Source of the DNA: Saturnia japonica
Taxonomy: Eukaryota; Arthropoda; Insecta; Lepidoptera; Saturniidae
NCBI GenBank assembly: GCA_033032175.1
Contig: CM065332.1
Span: forward strand, 1,535,501 to 1,599,500
Direction: 5' to 3'
DNA length: 64,000 nt
Shown here piece by piece: positions 57,719-64,000 of the stretch. Each line of letters opens with the position of its first letter. Within the stretch, counting starts at the first letter, position 1. The notes beneath the pieces were generated by a model, which saw nothing but the letters and a program-made list of their open reading frames with translations, made no database searches and had not been told where the DNA came from. The translations under genes and the position numbers were made by a program.

Positions 57719-57817
57719 CAAGCGTGCGGGAAATACATTCCTGCTGGCAGCACAGTGCAAGGGAATCAAACGGGTGTCGCAATGGACGGTACATATTTAG
57801 TAGAAGCGTCCTTCTAG
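57719..57817 (+). CDS. Shal: Shal (Kv4) terminal coding exon with stop
   Basis: Last coding exon, starting after GTTTACAG in phase 0: 32 codons and a TAG stop at 57815-57817. The peptide starts QACGKYIPAGS, joining the previous exon's CPQKYQ to give the RYQACGKY-like string seen in insect Shal. It ends DGTYLVEASF. The channel tail is thus complete here, and the total C-terminal coding seen is about 201 residues. An alternative longer C-terminal exon, as some arthropod Shal isoforms have, cannot be excluded. A 3'UTR should follow. Confidence 0.93.
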   Translation, partial: QACGKYIPAGSTVQGNQTGVAMDGTYLVEASF

Positions 57818-57961
57818 GGTCCGTCGACAAGCTCTCATGTGGAAAGCTATGTGTAGCCTAAGCGTTCTTTCGGGATATAATATAGACCCTCATACGTTAC
57901 TAGTCAAAAGCCACTGGCTTTAAATATCCAGAACAACAATTACTAGTTTTAATTAAATAAA
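57818..57961 (+). other. Probable start of Shal 3'UTR with AATAAA
   Basis: Follows the TAG stop directly. A candidate AATAAA polyadenylation signal is at 57956-57961. In DNA this AT-rich the hexamer is common, so the true transcript end is uncertain. Confidence 0.35.
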
Positions 57962-59109
57962 AAATATATCTGTAATAATTTTAACTTCTTTTAAGTGTAA
58001 CGCGAAACTGCCTACAATGAATAATATCAGATTTGTATTTTGTGGAACTAAGAATGTTGACTTTTAATGTGTCGTGTGAAATAACATAACGGAATGGAAG
58101 TGTGCCTCATTCCATTCTATTTAAAAAAAATTATTTAAACGTTACTTCCATTCCAAATTCGTTCTGTTCTGGAATCGGAATGTCTATAGAACTCATATAA
58201 TATGTGTAGATAACTAAATATAGAAGAATTAAAAGTGTACTAATTAATAATTTTAAAATTGGACAAAAGTGTTTTTTGTGTATCTTCTAGAACATTCTGG
58301 TACGTTCGTGTACTTTCCGTGTAAATTATTTTATCTGTATAGATATGAACAGTATTAAATAAGTTTGTTGAACTGTTTATGAAGCATGATAGAATACTCG
58401 CTTTAAAAAAAATCGAGGAAAGATATATATATATATGTGTGTAATTTCTTGATTGATAAGTGTTTTCATATAGAAAAGACAAATAGTTTCGCGATTTCAA
58501 TATAGTCAATAGTCAGTGGAGTCATATCAATATTAGATCAGATATTTGAATAACCTTACAGATAAATAATATAAATAAATAAACACTTACTATAGTACAA
58601 TAATAAAACCATTAAAGGTATGTTGTGATGGAGAATATCGAGAGGTGGTAGAAAGGACAATCAAGACAAACCGGCATGGTAGCAGCAACCGGAGACAAAT
58701 TGCTTATTTCTTGGTATTAACAAAGCCGTAATTTTGCCGTGCCACCACAAAAAAGAGGAAAAAATCCTAATATTCTGGCAATACTATTGTGTACAGTTTT
58801 AATTTTCAGTTCAGTGTGACCAGTAGTGAAAAAAATATCACTGTATCCGTGAGTATACTGAAATTATTATTTTTAACTATATGGTGCCCGCGATTTCGCA
58901 AAAGTGTGACGTGAAATATACAAATGCGAATATAAAAAAATTAGATTTTTTCTTACTATTTCTAATAAAAGCTTGCAGGGTACAAAATGTTAATAAAATC
59001 ATTCAAGCCTTGTTCGAATTAAATCCGAATATACAAAAAGATAGACCGCTGAAAAGGGAAAAAATAGGCTTAGACCACAATTACACATGATGATATTTTT
59101 TTAAATTCT
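57962..59109. other. Downstream of Shal; unassigned open frame
   Basis: 58881-59090 is a 69-codon plus frame with a charged second half (ELNPNIQKDRPLKREKIGLD). No family recognised. 58640-58760 carries traces of an L-family LINE tail ('ccggcatggtagcagcaac', 'ttttgccgtgccacca'). Confidence 0.35.
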
Positions 59110-59475
59110 AAATAGCTTTAACGCTTGGCCTCAATCTCATCTGATGTTATGTGACGATACAGTTCAAGATTGTAACACGCTAAGCCTAGTGGAGTACTGG
59201 CTCTCAAGTGCAGTTAGAAAAAGCCCTACCACAATGCTATGTTGTTATTACGATGTTTTACACGTTTTATGACGTACATGCTACCACTGAGCCATAATTG
59301 CTTAAGTTCTTCATCATTGCTTGTAAAGTGATATTGAAGATGATACCTAGCTAAGCCTTTTTCATGTGCAGCTTCCGGAGCACATATAGGTGGCTTTATC
59401 ACCTTAAGGGTAGCTACCCCTGCTGGTATTAAAATCCATCCTACCACTTTACCACAGCCCCGCGACAATGTTTCC
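59110..59475 (-). mobile_element. SINE family B, one copy plus a fragment
   Basis: 59110-59300 has 'ctaagcctagtggagtact' and 'aaaagccctaccacaatg'; 59340-59475 has 'gcagcttccggagcacata' and 'aaaatccatcctaccact', a second diverged piece in the same orientation. Confidence 0.55.
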
Positions 59476-59934
59476 GTCGAGGTATTATTAAATCGCCTTA
59501 TTGGTTTTAATATAGTACTGTAACATACACTTGTTATAATACCCTAATATAAAAAGCAGTTGTTGGTATTTTTAAGTTCACTAGGACTCTAGTGCCTTCG
59601 ATATAATTTATTTGTAATATTAATACTACTTATATTATAATGTTGCTCCGTGTTAGTGATGTATATCGATAAAATATCCAAATAGACACCTATTCCTTGA
59701 TGTAATATGCTCTGAAATAATTATGTTATTCTAGTTATAAGCTGTCTATATGGATATATTGTTCATGGCGTGGGTATAAAATATGTGATGGTCTATCTGG
59801 AATATTGCATTCTCTTGTTTTTGAACTGTTTTTAAACAAATATCATGAAAATCAAACTATAAAATAATTTTCTTTTTCCTACTGTCTGACTTTGAATCAC
59901 GTGTACGAGTATCTAGAACGAAGATTTCCTTTTT

Positions 59935-60050
59935 TTCTGAACTGACTTAGACTTAAGGGTCCTCAATTCATAGAAGGCTTTGACAGTTTCACTGGACTTA
60001 GGGACCAGAGTTGAAGGCACTCGGCTGCAAAAAAGGGCCGGAAACAAGCA
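59935..60050 (-). repeat. Repeat family M, longer copy
   Basis: Complement of 'agccgagtgccttcaac', 'agtgaaactgtcaaagcc' and 'cccttaagtctaagtcag'. Confidence 0.5.
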
Positions 60051-60231
60051 CCGAGGAGTCCTTTTAGGCCTGTTGTTGCCTGCTCATATAATGTCAGGCC
60101 ATATAGCATATACATTACTATAGCACCCCATCAATAGTGCCAGTCAATAGTATAAATAATGGGTCACTAGTACGGATTCATTATTCACAACGACAAATAT
60201 CTAATACTTGATCTTTATTTCTATTAGTCAT

Positions 60232-60310
60232 CATCATCATCATTTCAGCCGCAGGACGTCCACTGCTGAACATAGGCCTCCCCCATAGATCTCCAGAGCG
60301 ACCGATCTTG
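60232..60310 (-). mobile_element. RTE LINE extreme 3' end
   Basis: About 78 bp nearly identical to 23363-23445: the TCATCATCAT tail, then 'ggacgtccactgctgaac' and 'gatctccagagcgaccgatc'. It stops abruptly in AT-rich DNA, i.e. a severely 5'-truncated insertion. The high identity suggests it is younger than the other fragments. Confidence 0.85.
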
Positions 60311-60369
60311 TATTATATTACCTATTAGTAAACATAGATAAATATTGCATATAAATAATGATTATAGAT

Positions 60370-60453
60370 CCGCTTAGTAAAACTGACTGCTCAATCAAAT
60401 GAGCCGCTCAGTGAAGAACCTGCTCAGTGAAGCGACCCGCTCAATTATGGACG
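60370..60453. repeat. Imperfect 16-17 bp tandem repeat, about 5 units
   Basis: Units vary around 'ccgctcagtgaagaac': starts at about 60370, 60387, 60404, 60420 and 60437. The first and last are most diverged. Confidence 0.55.
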
Positions 60454-61042
60454 CTTGAGAACGCACACACGTATTAACCAGGTATTTAAGTCACTCATTC
60501 GTCTAACCGAAGTTTATTAGATTAATTGATAATTTAATATATGATCTAAAACAAGAGAATGCTATAGTAAGATAATTAATGGAATTATAGTAATGAAAAA
60601 AAAAATTGCAACGTCCATCTATGTGTGTACGTACGTCTTGGTAGTACCCCTTTGAATAGTTAATCAAATTATGAATATCTTATGAAACCTCGAATAATAT
60701 GATGTAAATATTATAATTTGGAAAACTCAACATGTTCTGATTGTTAAAATTGTGTCAATTCAAGTCAAACATAAGTGATTACCTAATTCATAATGTATTA
60801 AAAAAAAAGCATTATTCCTAAAGTTTCATACGCGTTAATTATACTATGAAAATTAATGGCAATAAAAGCCTGAACGTAATTAAAATTCCCCTGTCACTTA
60901 GCTCTCAGCAGTGATACACTATAATTATAGAACCGAAAATTGATAGAGAAAAAGCATAGTACATACGCTTGTGTTAAAACGAAATAGGGAAACGAGAACA
61001 TTTTTGTATGTGCTATTCTCATGTATAGCTACCATGTGTAAC

Positions 61043-61320
61043 TGGCTCATTAGCCTCGTGGTCGTAAGCGAGACTGCTATGATCTAGGTCCTGGGTTTGA
61101 TTCCCAGGTCGAGCAAAGTGTTGTTGGGTTTTTCTATGAAAATTCTCAGTAGCAGCTCGGAGTTTGGCTTTGTGCTTGATTAATGGCAATAGGCGAGCCC
61201 CCTATTATATGGGACCTAAAAAACATATTCGGCGAATTGTAGGTGTACATTTAGTACACCTCTTTCTAACCCTTCGGGGATATAGGCGTGATGTATGTAT
61301 GTATGTATGTATGTATGTAT
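61043..61320 (+). mobile_element. tRNA-derived SINE, family A, reference copy
   Basis: Head has A box TAGCCTCGTGG (61051) and B box GGTTTGATTCC (about 61093). The body is 'gcagctcggagtttggc' and 'cacctctttctaaccctt', and it ends in a clean (GTAT)n tail (61291-61319). The intact boxes and tail suggest a relatively young insertion. Confidence 0.8.
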
Positions 61321-61949
61321 CGGCATGTATTCAGCTTATTTTCACAAAATCTAAGGCTTTTAAACTGTAATTTAATGTTTAGTAGACGTGTTAAATTGTG
61401 AGTACGTATACTATAATTACAGTTGGATGTAACTCGTTTAATAACAAAAAAAAAAAAATACGCACAGTAGTGTAATTCAATCGATTATTACTATATTACA
61501 TATGTGGTATGTAATTACAGTAGATTTAATATACTTTACGTTCATTAACTATGCACTCTATTGGGTTTGAATACGATATATAGAAAGCACTGTAATTTTC
61601 CTAAAAAAGAAATAAAAAAGAAACGTGCTAGTAACAACAAAAAATAATAGTTAAATCTAATTATTTTACTTAGTATGATTGAAATGATCATGAATACCCA
61701 TGTGAAAATATATTATAGAGACATTTAAAATTATTTATTATATTTAAAACTGTTAAACGACCAATCATGTGGTTAGACTCCAATTATTATGGTGTTAGTT
61801 TTATTTTTTTAAATAGAGGTTTTTGTGTTGTAGTAGGGGACAATTTCGTAGGTCTTTTTAATGATTTTTTTCGTATTTCTTGATATCGACCTTGATCGTA
61901 TGTTTACTAAATGTCTCATTATCTAATTTTCACACATACAATATCATAA

Positions 61950-62200
61950 AATAAAGTCTCCCACCGCGTCTGTCTGTCTGACCGTGATAAACTATCGAAC
62001 GGATTTTTATACAGTTTTCAGTTCAGTATTACAGCTATATAATGAATAATTCATGAAGAAGGTTTAGGTGTATGGGTTTTCTGTAAATTGGCTGAAATAT
62101 GACGATTATTGTTGAAGAATTCGGAAAAAAATATGCCTACTGGGAGCTTTACTTGCGTGCGTTACGTAAACCAATAGCCGAGGGGGTTTGCTAGTATATA
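61950..62200 (+). repeat. Lepidoptera-type dispersed repeat
   Basis: 'gtctgtctgtctgaccgtg', 'tatcgaacggatttttat', ending 'ccgagggggtttgctagt'. Same general build as other non-autonomous repeats here; class uncertain. Confidence 0.45.
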
Positions 62201-62689
62201 TTATAAATGATCAAATTGATTAAAAAAAATACTGTACAAATTGTCTTAAATTGTTTAATTTTAAATAATGAACACTGTAATCTGAATTTTCTAATCTGGA
62301 AACACTGGTGTCCATAAAGGTGGACTTTCGAGCCAAGTGTTTGTGGCGACAGTGGTTCCGCGTCGGTGATAAATTTAGGAAACGTTATTTGAGCACTTGC
62401 AGTGACATTTCCGCTCACGTCTATTTTGAAATATTACAAGCGTTTATTTAATTTGCCTTGTTATTCGGTCAAAACTTGCAACTGAATCAAAAAACGGTTA
62501 TGCCCAAATGATTGATCTAAAATTTTACATACACGTTTAATTGGATGACAATGCATGGTTAGAGTTAAGTGACGTAATTCTAAATCCAGTATGGCGGACT
62601 CTCAAAAATGGTAGATCACTTATTTTTTACGCATCCTCATGATATGGGTATTAAATGAAAAGGTTTGCTGAGAAGAATAGGAAAAAATA

Positions 62690-62910
62690 CAAGACAATTT
62701 TTAACAAAAAAGAAAATCTACTTCAATGATTTTGAAGAGTTCCCTTGTGTATCTACGAATTTCAAAGTCCAATGCCAATGAAATTAAAAGATAGTTCAAA
62801 TCCAACAAAAAAAAAAATCATCCAAATCGGTTTATAAACAAGAAGTTATGGCTGAACAACCATTAAAAAAAAAAATTCGAATAGAGTAACCTCCCGTCTT
62901 TTGTTAAAGT
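62690..62910 (+). repeat. Repeat family F
   Basis: 'caatgattttgaagagttcc', 'ccaatgccaatgaaattaa' and 'caagaagttatggctgaac'; the longest well-preserved core. Confidence 0.5.
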
Positions 62911-63097
62911 TAGTTAAAAAACAAGCTTTTATTCAATATTTTAATTTTTTTTTAACTTGTAGCGCATATAAGGGAGAAATGGCAATTTCAAGTAAATGAA
63001 TTTCTTGCGCGTTACAAGCATTTAAAATTATTAAAGTTTTGAATAAAGTTTTCAAAGCTAGTTTTTTATTATTTTTTTTTATTTGACAATGAAATTC

Positions 63098-63100
<3 letters not shown>

Positions 63101-63179
<79 letters not shown>
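63101..63179. repeat. (AT)n microsatellite, ~78 bp
   Basis: Uninterrupted alternating T and A. Confidence 0.95.
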
Positions 63180-63180
<1 letters not shown>

Positions 63181-63497
63181 CCATTAGCTTTTATTTAATG
63201 CAAGAATACATAAACGTAATAAAGTTTCTTTATAAACTGAAGGAGGTACTAAAAAAGTAATAGATCACCTGCTTGATCTTTTGTAAGTGATTTGAGTAGA
63301 TACTTATCAAATAATATAATTTCATAAGAACTATTGGGAGATACGACTGTACGTCTGACGCTGTTATACAAAGTCACCAAAAAAGTATCTCTAACGCCGC
63401 GTTTGTGACGCTTTAGCTCAAAAGTCCACGTTTAGGAGTACTCCCGTGGCTGTACATCGAGCAATCGTACTATATACCTACTATTACGTGATATTAA

Positions 63498-63929
63498 GAA
63501 CGGCCAATACAGTCGGTATTCCGTTTCGCGATTTCGATTCGAAATATCAAATCGGGATTCCGTACATATTTCACACACTGGCCACTTAACACTCAAAGAT
63601 TACAAAACAGTAAATATTACAAAAAATATAACAAATGAATATATTATTACACATTATATAATATTATATTCCGTAAGAAATTAACGAATGTGTGATGCGA
63701 ATCGTACAAAACCTATGAAAGAGATACATTCGAAACATTTTTTTCCATGCAAGATTCCGGACGCACAGGCTACCATGCGGAATTTCGGATCGGAGAAAAC
63801 TACGAACGGAAAACTAGTGTATGTTTTTGATAGGTCCATAGATTAGCATGGATTTACTGCATTCGAAATCCTGATTCGATATTTCGAATCGAAATCCCGA
63901 AACGGAATTCCGACTGTATGTGGCCGCTC
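63498..63929. mobile_element. MITE with ~60 bp TIRs and TAA duplication
   Basis: 432 bp. The left end GAACGGCCAATACAGTCGG... and the complement of the right end GAGCGGCCACATACAGTCGG... share about 60 bp including ATTCCGTTTCG and GATTTCGATTCGAAATATC. TAA flanks at 63495-63497 and 63930-63932. No coding capacity; the type of duplication fits PIF/Harbinger (inference). Confidence 0.7.
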
Positions 63930-64000
63930 TAAATAGTGGTGTCATCGTTGCGAATAGATTAGAGCGTTTTTACAAACTTATATATAACTTACTGTCTTTC

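Larger units (their letters stand above)
60454..63100. other. No gene outside listed repeats
   Basis: AT-rich DNA; 62190-62420 has a 75-codon minus frame (NVTASAQITFPKFITDAEPL) that I cannot assign. Otherwise nothing recognised. Confidence 0.4.

Noticed and set aside
61090..61110. Possible tRNA gene
   Set aside because: A and B boxes belong to the head of a SINE with body and GTAT tail; no complete cloverleaf found.

Overview
This 64 kb window is AT-rich, repeat-laden nuclear DNA from an insect, almost certainly a moth or butterfly (Lepidoptera). Three things suggest this: the only host gene I recognise is an insect Shal (Kv4) potassium channel; the repeats are Lepidoptera-like (elements ending in a 'GCGGGCACAGCTAG' type tail, an RTE LINE with a TCA/ATG tail, tRNA-derived SINEs with a GTAT-rich tail, a mariner with GGTCCTTACA ends); and the introns are long and full of nested transposons. 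I see no bacterial genes, operons or CRISPR arrays.

Host gene. Four plus-strand exons (49291-49453, 50107-50295, 52335-52487, 57719-57817) encode the last ~201 residues of Shal: the end of the selectivity filter (YGD), the S6 helix with its PVP bend, the post-S6 region, the conserved HHHLL dileucine targeting segment, a Pro/Ser-rich stretch and the C-terminus, ending in a TAG. The 5' exons (tetramerisation domain, S1-S5, pore helix) were not found, so 1-49290 is either one very large Shal intron or contains small exons I missed. A 39-codon open block at 55483-55599, with AG/GT borders and phase 0 on both sides, is a candidate unannotated cassette exon.

Layout. 1-20 kb: no host gene; LINE tails, SINEs, two Helitron families in several orientations, a fold-back element and nested insertions. 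20.3-27.3 kb: a dense nest, with a broken mariner inside a LINE tail and a nearly full-length but decayed RTE LINE (23365-26505, minus strand, CTATAA target duplication) inside the tail of a second LINE, followed by a Helitron-like element. 27-49 kb: more of the same families, a candidate solo LTR (31969-32421) and a TAA-flanked MITE (44798-45249). 49.3-57.8 kb: the Shal 3' exons, with repeats in the introns. 58-64 kb: repeats, a long (AT)n tract and a second TAA-flanked MITE with ~60 bp inverted ends (63498-63929).

The mobile elements do not act together with Shal; all autonomous ones seen here are broken. The two MITEs, the two TC...CTAG families, several unclassified repeat families and the candidate Shal cassette exon are the parts most worth checking.
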